Positions 24,601 to 37,000 of a DNA stretch of 64,000 nucleotides are shown piece by piece. The notes beneath the pieces are model-generated. The model saw nothing but the letters and a program-made list of their open reading frames with translations. It searched no databases and was not told the origin of the DNA. The translations under genes were made by a program, and so were the position numbers. The stretch is from Xiphydria camelus. Taxonomy: Eukaryota; Arthropoda; Insecta; Hymenoptera; Xiphydriidae. The DNA lies in the NCBI GenBank assembly GCA_963678675.1, contig OY783197.1, forward strand, positions 709,400 through 773,399, written 5' to 3'. Numbering within the stretch: position 1 is the first letter of the stretch; every line of letters starts with the position of its first letter.

Positions 24601-27600
24601 ATTTAAGTTACTCGAGACAATGAGAGATATAAATTTTTAAGTTACAAAAAATCCTTCATTCGCTTAATATTGGTGTTTCATCGTGTATCTCAGAAATTGA
24701 TATTTTTTTAAACCACTGCACATTTCTAATTTCTGGTAGATCTCTTTTTTTCAAAATTGTCCCCTCTTTAGCTCCAATTTCTCCTATTTCCTCTAAAATA
24801 ATATAAATAGAGGCTGTGAAGCCTGCAAGTGGCAACTGTAGTTTGGAATAGATAGTTTTAGAAGGCATTAAAAGTTTCTATGAAATACTACAACTTTGGA
24901 CAACTACATTGCAGAAAGTTTTATTATTATTATTATTTTTGTAAAATTCGGCGTAGATATTTGTATCTTTTCCCTACAACTTTCTACGCCAAATACTACA
25001 ACTAATAAGGTGTGTTTCAATTCTCGCAATAAGTTGTTATTGATATAAAAAGTTGTAGTTTTTTCCATAGTTAGTTATAGTTATTTTCCGCCAGGGTTAC
25101 TCTGGTTGTTAATAAGAATTGACAGTGGCTCAGCTCTCTTTTGAAGGAATTTAGGTAGAATTTAGGAACTATATCGACTTCATCCACACATTAACATCCT
25201 GCAGAGATATTTCCTTTATTCTAGAAAAAGAGCATACGCATATCTTCTGATACTTTCTGATAGCTACTGATAAATTTCACAATTCCCAGTGACTTAAATT
25301 TATATGATACGATCCAAGCCAAGTATTCCGTTTCACGTTCACGTCTCATTCTAGATCCACGACGTTCCATTCCAGCCCGACGTAAACTAGCCGAAAATAC
25401 CGTGGGATCGCCTTTCGTATAGCTACAACCATCGAGCAACGAATCGTGGTTCTCCGCGGCGATTTTCACTCCACATATTACTACACCCGCCCGCTGAGGG
25501 GCTCGAATTTCTCCCTCGCTCTCCCTCTTCCCATCGAAAGACCGCGAACCGTTCGCGGTATCGGTACAGCGTTCGAGTCGGCTTTCGTTACAGTGGCTCC
25601 GCAGATCTTACCGTTTACGATGTCCGACGGTCCCGCAAATTCCGACGACGCGATATCCGTCGTCTGTTCGGTCTCGAAGGGTGACTCGCCCATCGACATC
25701 TCCTGGGCTTTGAACGGCGAACCGATCGGACGGAACTTTCCGAATATAAACATCGCGACTAACCGGAAGAGCAGCTTGCTCAGCATCGAGCCCGTCCAGG
25801 CGAGGCACGCGGGGGAGTACACGTGCACGGCGTCGAACAAGGCTGGAGCCATGAGCCACTCGGCCGTCCTGGCCGTCAACGGTACCTAACGATCACTCTA
25901 GATATTTCAGCGTGCATTTAAGGGCACGCTACGCCCTCCGACGAACCATCAAAACCGTACCATCCCTCGACATCGACGTCCCGCCCCAGCCTCTCCTCGA
26001 CCTCGCGTTAAATTCGCACGACGGGTCCGCAGTCGCGCCGCAGATAGCACCCTTCGAAGTGGCCTCGAAGCCGGTCAACTGGGGGGATTCGGTCTCCGCC
26101 GTTTGCACCGTCGTCATCGGCGACTCCCCGCTGGACATCTCTTGGTCGTTGAACGGCGAGCCCGTGAGGGAGAACGATCCCCGCGTCGCCGTTACCACAA
26201 CCCGGAGGAACAGCCTGCTCGCTATCGACTCCGTCACGCCGAGCCACGCGGGGGCGTACACGTGCGTGGCGTCGAATACCGCGGGAGCCACGAGTTATAC
26301 CGCGGATCTCGTGGTGAACGGTATACCTATGAGTGTAGATGGGATTTGTTTTCCTTCGCCGTTGATGGTCCCCCATCCGTCGTCTCACTCTCTTTCTCCC
26401 TTCTCCAATTTCGAGGGCCTCGGCCGAGAGGGAACAGTCGTTTTTTCTCGCCTCGTCAGGCTTACTTTGGGTGGATTAGTTGGATGAAAATTCTTCCATT
26501 TCACTGCTTCGCGTGCTTTCATCCGCTCGACTTCCCGCTTTCGATTTAGAGGACGAAGCGGTCGGTGAATTACTTCAGCATCGGTACCGCTCCGACGACG
26601 TCACGCTTCGATCGCGAGCATTCGATTATTCGGCGTGAAATGGAACCGATAGCGCGGCGACACGACGCGATACGTTCATCGCGTAGGTACGATTGAAACG
26701 ACGCCCGACGCCTTTCAGTCGCACCACAAATAGCGCCGTTCGCCATCTCCGAGGAGCCAACGAATTCCGGCGATTCGATATCGGTCGCGTGCGCCGTGCT
26801 CAAGGGAGACCTGCCGATCGAAGTAACTTGGAGCTTCAACGGCGAGCCGATCACCCACCGCAGTCATCCCGACATCAATATAGTGGCGACGACGAAGAAG
26901 AACAAAATCATGAGCATCGAATCGGTCGGCGCGAGACACGCCGGGGAGTATACGTGCACCGCGTCCAATAGGGCGGGTGCTACCAGTCATTCCGCGACCT
27001 TGGCCGTGAACGGTACGTCTCCGGCATGGAGAACGCCTTCCCGCTTTCCCTTCTCCATCCTCCTCCACGATTTCAATCGTCCCTCGCATTTCCATCCACG
27101 TCTCGTCGCTCTTCACCCGACACGGAGGCAGACCTACTAGAGGGGGAAACAGGTCGACTCTATTCCTCCCAAGACTTCTCGTTCGAGGTTGCTTCTCTAA
27201 CACGTCGTCTTTTCCTCGTTCTTCGTTAGTGGCCCCGCAGATAGCACCGTTCACCCTAGGCGACGAACCGGCCAATTCCGGCGAAACCGTCACGGCGACC
27301 TGCACGGTGATCAAGGGAGACCACCCCGTCGAAATCGAGTGGGCTCTAAACGGAGAACCGATTCGCGGCAACCACCCCGACGTGTCGATCTCCACCAGCA
27401 AACGCGTCAGTCTGCTGACCATCGACGCCGTATCGGCGCGTCACGCGGGGGAGTACACCTGCACAGCCAGTAACGCCGCCGGTGGGATCAGTTACTCGGC
27501 TCCCCTCGCAGTCAACGGTACACCACGAGACGAGATTAGCGCGCTCGTTGGATGATTTCAACCTCATGCATGGCACGTGTGACCACGCCGCGTGATTTCC

Positions 27601-30600
27601 CGCGATTTATTTCACACGACCTCGTTTTTAGCAACCCGCAGCTCCAAGTACGCGCAACGACGTTTCGCCGGTGATCATTGCGAACGAAGCAATCGCCGGA
27701 GATCAATTCCGAGCCGTATGCGCATCCGTAACAAAAGGCCATTTCGGTCCCGTAATTCTCTCGACGTTCTTCCAGTCCCTCCTCAGATAGGTCCGTTCAC
27801 GATCAGCGACGGTCCCGCGAACTGGGGCGACATGGTGTCGGCCACGTGTTCCATAGTCAAGGGCGACTTTCCGATAGACATCGTGTGGCGGTTTAACGGC
27901 CGGCCCGTAGATCCCCACGACACCGACGTTACCGTGACCCGAATCAATAGGCACATGAGCGCGGTCAGCGTAGAATCGGTAGAGGCGAGGCACGCGGGGG
28001 AGTACACGTGCGTCGCTAGGAACAGAGCCGGAAATGTCAGTCACACGACGAGTCTCTCTGTGAACGGTACACCTACCCTAAGACCTGGGAAAGCGCTTGC
28101 ACGTATATCGTACTCACGCTTTGCCGATTAATCGCTTGTCATGGTATATATATATCTCGAGCGCTGCACTCGCCTCACACGCTGATCCCCTTCACGCGCG
28201 TTCACGCGCACTAATGCACCGCTCGATTTTTGTTGGAAACCCCGCGAGCTTATCTAACACGCGCTTTCTAGAAACCGCGTCGCAGCTCCGTTCGACGTCT
28301 CTCTTCTGCGTCGTGTCCATGACGCCTTAAAGGATTTTACGACGCGCGCTCGAGACGTAAATCTATTTCTGAGGCAAGCCCATGATCCAGAGACGTAGTC
28401 GTAAGGAAAAACGGGAGTCGGTTCGTTCTATCGACAGGTACCTTGTCTCCTTTTACAAACTTCACGGTATGTCTCCTATTCTCCTTATGCCCCATTTTTT
28501 TTTCAGTTTCCCCCTTTTCACCATTGAATTCGTGGTTTTCTCATTTTTCTAGATCGTTTTAGATTACGTGAAATTTCTCACAGTTTCCCTGAAATGAAAT
28601 AAACGGGGGCTGTCAAGCCTTCTCTTATATCGTAATTCTACTTTCGTCGCAGCGAATATCTTCAGAAAGAGTGGGTAATATCTGATTTAATTTACTTATG
28701 TTTATCAGGTGTGTTCGCACCGATTCGACAAACAATTTTTATCGTGCATAGCTCGCGTACACACCCTCCAAGCCCGGAACTCGGTCCCTGTAAAAAGCAA
28801 CCCTCTCCGGTTCAACCTCCGCATTATACTCCGCAGTTGCGCCGCAGATATTTCCGTTCTCGTTCGGCGACGAGCCGACGAACTCGGGGGAGGCGATGTC
28901 GGTCACGTGTTCCGTCTTGAAGGGTGACTATCCCATGGACGTCGCTTGGGCGTTCAACGGCGAGCCCGTGACGCGGGAGCGATCGGACGTTACCGTAGCG
29001 AAGGGCAAGAGGCACAGCGTGCTCACGATAGACACCATCGCCGCAAGACACGCCGGAGAGTACACGTGTACCGCGTCGAACGCAGCGGGCGCTACGAGCC
29101 ACACGGCCGTGCTGGCAGTGAACGGTACAACCGGTCACACGATCGTCGCGATGGAATGGAAAACTATAGATTAGCCCCAAATCTGCGCGGACTGTGTTTT
29201 CCAAAGCAGCGCGCAGAATCTCTTCTATGTCTAAATTCCTGCCCTCTTCCTCAGATCACGTCACGAAGCTCTCTCCCATTCTCTTTCTCTCTCTCTCTCT
29301 CTCGAGCCGTACGATCCGATAAATCATCTCGATCGCTCGCTCTTCCAGTCGCCCCGCAGATCGCGCCGTTCACGATCGGCGAGGAACCGGCGAATTGGGG
29401 GGAGCAGGTCTCCGCGATCTGTAGCGTCCTGAAGGGCGATCAACCCCTCGAGATCGAGTGGGCGCTGAACGGCGAGCCGATATCCCAGCATCCGGACGTG
29501 TCGATAATGAGAACCGGGAAGAAAACTTCCCTCCTCAGCATCGATTCCGTGACCGCGCGCCACGCCGGGGAGTACACATGCGTCGCGAGCAATTCGGCGG
29601 GGTCCGCCAGTCATTCTGCAGTTTTGTCGGTCAATGGTACCTGCGCGGATACATGTTTACACGCGTCTTCGTGTAGGGGAGAGTGGAGTCATACGTGACG
29701 CTTTATCGGGGATAGTATTTTGATATATTTTCGGGTGTATAGGCGATCATGGAAATTATGGAACATCATGGAATTTTTTAAAATATTGCAATATGAAATT
29801 ATCGAAAAAGTTATTAATCATAATATAATAATATTCATAACTCGGTATTCTATATATTATAATATTCTCTTCTTGGTATTACTGAAACCAAAATTTCTTT
29901 TTATTTCAACAGAAAATTCGGTATAAACGCTTAAAAAATCATAGGTACGATCATGGAAAGGTACAGAGATCTCGCCTGGAAATCATAGAAATATCATGGA
30001 AATTTATTATCTCTGATCGCTCAAGAATACAGGCTTTTGTGATCCTTTTAACGTGCCCGAAAGAGTATGTATCTCATATTCCAAAGGAACGATGATCTAC
30101 GATTTGAAATAAAAAGTCTCACGTTAGACTCCACCCTCCGCTATCCGTATAGGTGATATCAGATTACAAGCTCACATGCATCCTACACGCTTTTCGCAGC
30201 AGCATCGTTTCGACACTATTTGCGCCCTATCTTCGCACGGAGAGGCATTAATAACGTCCCCTCGCATCCCTCCAAAGAATACCCCTGAAATCCGGCACGG
30301 AACGACGCGACGATTTTAGCGCGGAGGGGGTGGGATTCTAGTTTCGGTTTCGAGCTCGTCGAACGATTCCTCGAGGAGCGAAGGAATTCTGACTCGGCCG
30401 TGTTCGTCGTACTCGGTACAACCCCCGTAGCGAGGAACGAGCGAATAGTACAAGACCCTCACCGTTATCCCCCTCTTTCTCCGTCCAACGATTCTCATGT
30501 GCGAAATTCCGTGTTGCATAATTCTCGCCTCGCCGCGCACAGTCGCACCGCAAATAGCCCCGTTCACCTTCGGCGAGGAGCCGGTGAACGCCGGGGACAC

Positions 30601-33600
30601 GACGTCGGTCCAGTGCGTCGTCGTCAAGGGCGATTCCCCGCTGGAGATAACGTGGACGTTCGAGGGTCGACCCGTGGGTCCGGATCAGCCGGACATCGTC
30701 GTGTCCGGATCCGGGAAGCGGTTGAAGCAGCTCATCATCGAAGCGGTCGTCGCGAAGCACGCGGGGGAGTACACCTGCGTCGCCTCGAACGCGGCCGGAT
30801 CCACGTCGCACTCGGCGCTGCTAAAAGTGAACGGTACATCGCGACGACGAGGGAGGAGGAATCCCCGCCGGAGCATGTAGAGGCTTTGCGGGGGGTTCGG
30901 CACGTCTGCATCCACCCACGCCCCCCACGTATCCCTCCGTACCCTCTTTCTCTTCGCCGTTCCTCTCCCCGCGAATTCGAGCGGTCGCGAGCGTCGAGCG
31001 CCCGAGAGAGTCGTCCGTCTCGAACGAGATCTCGCTAACCCGACGGCGTGTGGTTGTCAGTTGCCCCGCAGATACAGCCGTTAATGTTCGCCGAAGAATT
31101 CGCGAACCACGGCGACATGGTGACGATACAGTGCAGCGTAGCTAAGGGTGATCTCCCCCTGCGAATAATCTGGACTCTGAACGACCTGCCGCTGGACCCC
31201 ACCGACCCGACGATAAGCTCGTCGATGTATAACAGCCGGACCGGGATGCTGACCGTGGAGTCCGCCAGCGGGAGGCACGCGGGGAAGTACACGTGTCGCG
31301 CGACTAATCGCGCCGGATCGGCGAGTCGATCCGCGAACTTGGCCGTCAACGGTACGGAAGTGTCCTCCGTCCTGCTGTGCGATGAACGATTCTTTGTCAA
31401 GTTCGCTCGTTTCGTACTCCCTTTTTGTTGTCTGTCTTCCACGCTCTCTCTATCTCTCTCTGTATTCGTTGCAAGAACTGTATACCTTTGTATTCGAAGC
31501 TTGGTAACGCATTGTTTTTCACGTAGGCCATGCCACGCAGACACACACACGAATACTCACGCATAAACGACACGTACAGTCGCACCCCCGTAAGATTTCG
31601 AGCAGGGTCTCCCCGCGCTCCCCCGGTACGGCGGCTTCCCCGTCGCGAGGGGTTGCGTCCCGGATTACACGTTGCCAGGACACGGCTGACCCGGTGCGCG
31701 TACCTCTGTATATCCCGCAGTGGCACCGCGCGTCGCGCCCCTCGTCGCGCCGTCCGACGTGAACGAGGGCGACAACGTCCGGCTCATCTGCAGCGTGGCG
31801 AAGGGCGACCCGCCCTTCTCGATCACCTGGAACTTCCACGGCGAGCAGCTGGCCAGCTCGGCGAACGGGATAACCACGCTGAAGATCGACCACGGCACCA
31901 GCCTGCTGACCATCGGATCCGTCGCCGCCAGGCACAACGGCAATTACACGTGTCTGGTCAGTAACGAGGCGGGCACGGCCAGTCTGACCACGACGTTAAG
32001 AGTCAACGGTACAGAGAACCAGAGAAGGCGACTGGTGAAGAGAGATGTTACGTGTGACCCCGAGTGACTAAACAATTGTACTAACATTGATCGTTGAAGC
32101 GATCCGGGGGAATCGGCGGCGTCGCGATCCGACGATCGCGTCGTTCGCGCTCGACTAACTCAGTAATCGTGTACTCGACATCGCTATCTTTTCATCGTAC
32201 ATACGTCTACTATCACGCGCATCCGCACTGCCTTCTCTTCGCTCGGGGATGAATCTTCGCACAGTCTTCGATTCGGCGTGGTCGTCGTCGGTGGCCGAGC
32301 GGTAAACAGCGACATCGACCGTTCTTCGTCCTCCGCGCTTCGCTCCTCCTCGTCGCTCTACCTGGTCGCGGGAGAGAGAGAGACAAAACGATCGTCTCGA
32401 CTCGCTCGGTAGACGGTTGAAGAGGAATCATGTCATCTCGTTTTCTTTTCCAGTCATTCCGAAATTGTTGCCCTTCGTGTTCGGCGAGGAGCCGCTTAAC
32501 TCGGGTCAAGTAGTAACGGTACCGTGCGCAGTGGTAGAGGGCGACCCGCCGTTGCAGCTCCGTTGGATGCTGAACGGTCAGCCGATTTCCCCTCACTCTG
32601 GAATATCGATATTGGACCTCGGCGGACGGGGCGCGATACTCAGTATAGGATCCGTCCAGGCGGCCCACGCCGGGACGTACACTTGTATCGCGGAAAACTA
32701 TGCCGGAAGACACGAGCTATCCGCGGATCTGATCGTCAACGGTGTTTATACGCTCGACTTCTTCCACACTTGACTGTCTCGTCTGATTTCGTAGCACAGT
32801 ATATGATATCATATGAGTCTGAACTTACTCGTCAGGAGAGAAACTTCAATTATTATTGTTATCTCATTATCGATTAACTTTTGGCCTACATCGACATAAG
32901 ACTTCGTTGTGGATAAAAATGTAATCTTCGAAAAAGTATTATACAAACATGAGAGATAAGCCTCACAGTGAGTCCCTACACTCTCAGACAACGTAATCCA
33001 AAATGTCATCTTGAAGTCATCCGTGGGCAGTTTTACTTTTTCTTAACTTAAGTTTCATGTTAGCCAAGAGATGACTGCTGGATAACTTGAAATCAAAGCT
33101 ATGAAAAAGTAGAATATTAGACTGTCTACAGGTGACTAGAAGATAGTTTTCTGGCTTATGTTGTCTGGACCGAAAGAAAAATCTAGTGAATTTGACTAAA
33201 TCGACGGTTACGGATGGAGAAATGCAGATCAAGTTACTCGGACTAATAATTGGCCGTGATGGACTACAGCCTGTTTCCTTCAAATAGCCGTTAATCGTTA
33301 TAACCAAATTCATTAGTCGAAGCAACTAATTCTACATTGCCCCACCTACAAACGCAGATTTAATCGAATATACCATTTTTTTTCTCAGTGTATTTACTTT
33401 AAAACTGCCCTATTTTAGCGCCATACCCTAAAAGTACTCTAATATTCTAAAATGTTCCTAAAGGCAACCTATTTTAAATAATTTGAACGAGGATATAAGG
33501 AGGGTATATAAGGATACCCAGACAGAGCACATGAGTTTATGTTCCTGTTAAATGTATAAGTTATAATCAAACTAAACTGCATTTAACTACTCTGTAGGAA

Positions 33601-33976
33601 AAAAGTACATGGAATATATATTAAACAATCAAGCTCAAAAATGAGTTGATCTTATTTTAAAAATAAGATTAATTTAGTTGACCTTATTTTCAGACCTGTT
33701 TGTATAATAGATATACTTTTTTATTATACTTTGGAAGATGATTACATTTTTTATTATTTTCCATGTATCCCATTTTGACTGTTTCGAAAAAAATGAACTC
33801 TGTTTCCTCTAAAATGAAGCTTAGGGATGCTGTGAGGCCTGAGTTGAGCAAAAGCTCATAGATAATGAGATATAGTAATGATTCAAGTTTCTTTCTCGGC
33901 GAGTAAGTTCGTATTCATACTGTATGTATATGCCGCTTCCGTTGATAAATGACTCCTTTGTTATTACGTTGCACGG

Positions 33977-34030
<54 letters not shown>

Positions 34031-37000
34031 ACGTTCCCAATTATCGCTCCATACGGACGGGTGTACGGAACGATAGTTCGCTTCCGGGTTTCCCTGCTTC
34101 TCGACGATCGTGACGAACGGCTCCTCCGCGCTTTCCGGATGCAAGAAAGGATAGAGGGAAGGGGGATGAGGATCATCACTTGCATCCTTTCGTTTCCCCT
34201 ACGCGCAATTTCGCCTCCTCGGTACGCTCTCCGAAACCGGGGAAAGAAGAAGCGGAAAAAGAAAGAGTCGTACCTTCCTGATTTTTCTGTTGTCTGCAGT
34301 CGCCCCGCACCTGCAGCCCTTCTCGTTCGACGAGACGAACTCCGGCGATCTGATAATCGTACATTGCGCGGTCGTGAAGGGGGATTCGCCGATTTCGGTC
34401 AAGTGGTTATTCGAGGGACGCCATTTAGAGGTAGGCGACGACGATGTTCGCATCACCGCGATGGGGGACAGAGTGTCCACATTGACAATACCGGCTGTGA
34501 GAGGAGCGCACGCCGGAGAGTACGCTTGCGTCGCTGATAATCCGGCCGGTCGAACTAGGCACAGGGCTCACCTGAAAGTCAACGGTACATGGAACGAACG
34601 ACGAGAATTACCTTTAACGACACACTTGATCGTCGCGCACGGTCGATGCGCATACGTATATTTATATTGTACCCCCGGTGTATGATCCATGTGATAACGT
34701 GCTGCATCGCATCGTGCTCGAGCTATACCTACCCTGATAACCAGTTTGCTGCAAATTATGTGCGCAAAGCACTCATCCAGTAGTCTTATGGAAGCTTCTT
34801 CCAAAAAACTTGAAATTCTTCTTGTACAAACTAGCGAAAAGATCTAATAAGTAACTTTTTCTAAAGAGAAAAGGTAATTTACGTTGACGCGCCCAAATGA
34901 CATCCACACGACGTCCCTTTGAGTCAGAGTAATATCATTTAGACGTCATCTCGAATTACCATTTCTCCTTGGGTTGTATTTTTTTTGCATAAGCTTCCAC
35001 GTCACAGAATTTCAGTATTCTTGTGGAAAGATCTTAGAGGATTTGCTAACGAATACCGCTGCGATATAGTATATATCTGGTACAAGACTTGCAGTTAACT
35101 TGCAGCAATGCCTTGGAAGAAGCTTCCAAAAACAAACTACACTGAATCAAACAAATTTGGTTGAAAGATTGAGTTGATTTAAATTAGTCGAAATAATAAT
35201 ATATTCATTTGAATTAAGGAAATTGTGTTTAATTCGATACTCGTTTATTGACAGCAAGTATAAACATAATCGATTTGAATCGAATCGACCGCAATTATAT
35301 GAATTAAAAAAATATTTCATTGCTTGAAATAATTCAAACCAACTAAATCGATTTAACCAATTTTTTTTATCAGCGTATACGGAAGAAAATGATTTTGCAG
35401 TTTTAATAAAACTAGGTTTTGCCGAAACTTTTTTGCCATCATGATAAAAATATCCGTGGCAGCAAAAGGTCTCTCCAAAACTAGTAACAATATTTCACTG
35501 TGATTGTGTGTAGTTACAGTTGCAGTTATTCAACATATCTTTTGCCATAACAGATAATATTTCTGTCACGACAGAGCAAAAAGTTCCCAACAAAACCTAG
35601 TTTTGCTGAGACTGTAAGATTATTTTTTCCCGTATAGTTTTTTACTTCCTCTCCTTCGCAGTATATTTGCGCAGGATGGTTACCAGGGTATATAAACGTA
35701 TCGTATACTGTTGTATCGCTAGAAGATACTCCGTCAAAGTGGGGACGACTATTTTGCAAGCATCTCTCGTTTCATTCGGAGCATTGGTAGGACGCTTAGA
35801 TGAGTGTGTAGCTTAGCTGACCCGTCGTGCGCATATAATACGCTCGCTCGTTTCGTAATCTCGTACTCGGTAACTTCGTCCGTAGCTCGTCCGGGGACCC
35901 GTCCCGAACCTTCCCGCACTTCCCGCCCGGCAAGATTGATCTTCCCCGCGCGATAGCAAAGGGGTGAGGAAAGATCGCACGCTTCTGATGGACGCGCGTG
36001 CTCTTGCGATCGGGATCACGGTACACGCGTCAGAGTATCGTCCGCACGGCGCGTCCTCCTTGTCCCGGTCACCACCCCCGCCTGTGGGGGTGGCACCTCC
36101 CCGCGGACGGAAGCTCGCTTTCGTTTTCGAGCGTTCGAACGGTCCAGGATACGGGCAACGAAATGGGAAGAGGGAAAGTGAAAAGGGGACGGGAAAGCGT
36201 CGTTAAAGAAAAGTTTTCCGAGCGTTTCGTAGGGTACGGCAACGAGACGATCGTTCGAAGAGAGAGAAGAACAAACTAGGGCTCATGCATTTGCACACCG
36301 TACGAGACGACGACGACGACGACGACTATGACGACGATGACGAGCGAAACCCAGAAGCCGCTTCCCTCCCCGACTCGGGGAACGATGTCTGAAAGTCGCA
36401 CGCACGTGTTGCATTGCAGTCCTGCCACGCATCAATCCGTTCGATTTTGGGGAGCAACCGATCTACGCCGGGCAAGCCGCGCAATTGGCTTGCATGGTGC
36501 CGGTCGGGGACCAGCCGATACAAATCGAGTGGAGGTTTAACGGAAAGCCCTTGTCGCAATTCATGGGCTACAGCGTCGGAAAGCTAGGACCACGCTCGAG
36601 TATACTGTTGATCGAACCGGTCGCTCCGGACCACGGTGGGAGTTACGCGTGTATCGCTAGTAATCCGTCGGGCAAGGCCGTACACGAAGCCACCTTACAA
36701 GTCCACGGTTAGGACGCAAGGAAAGGAATGAGGATGAGGATTAGTGATGATGATGATGATGACGCGACGAATGGAGAGCCGCGCAAAGACTTGACGCTTG
36801 GATGCATCGTTAAAGCCTCTTTCATACTGGCTGTCGCTTTCGATTGAGTTACATTGAAGTTGACGTTGCTTTCGCGCTCCAGGATGACCGTTTCTCTTCC
36901 CTGTCTTCTTTCTCTATGCCGCTCTGTGCCTTTCCGTCCAATGTACATACACGTCTTGTCTGTCTTCTCGCACGCGCGACGCGCGCTACTACTCGTTTAC

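Noticed and set aside
26715..27422. 235-residue ORF on the - strand
   Set aside because: It lies opposite exons N9 and N10; GC-rich coding DNA leaves the antisense frame open, and the protein has no recognisable pattern.
28946..29698. 250-residue ORF on the + strand
   Set aside because: It reads N12 out of frame, then its intron, then N13 in frame; splice sites and homology support only the two Ig7 exons.
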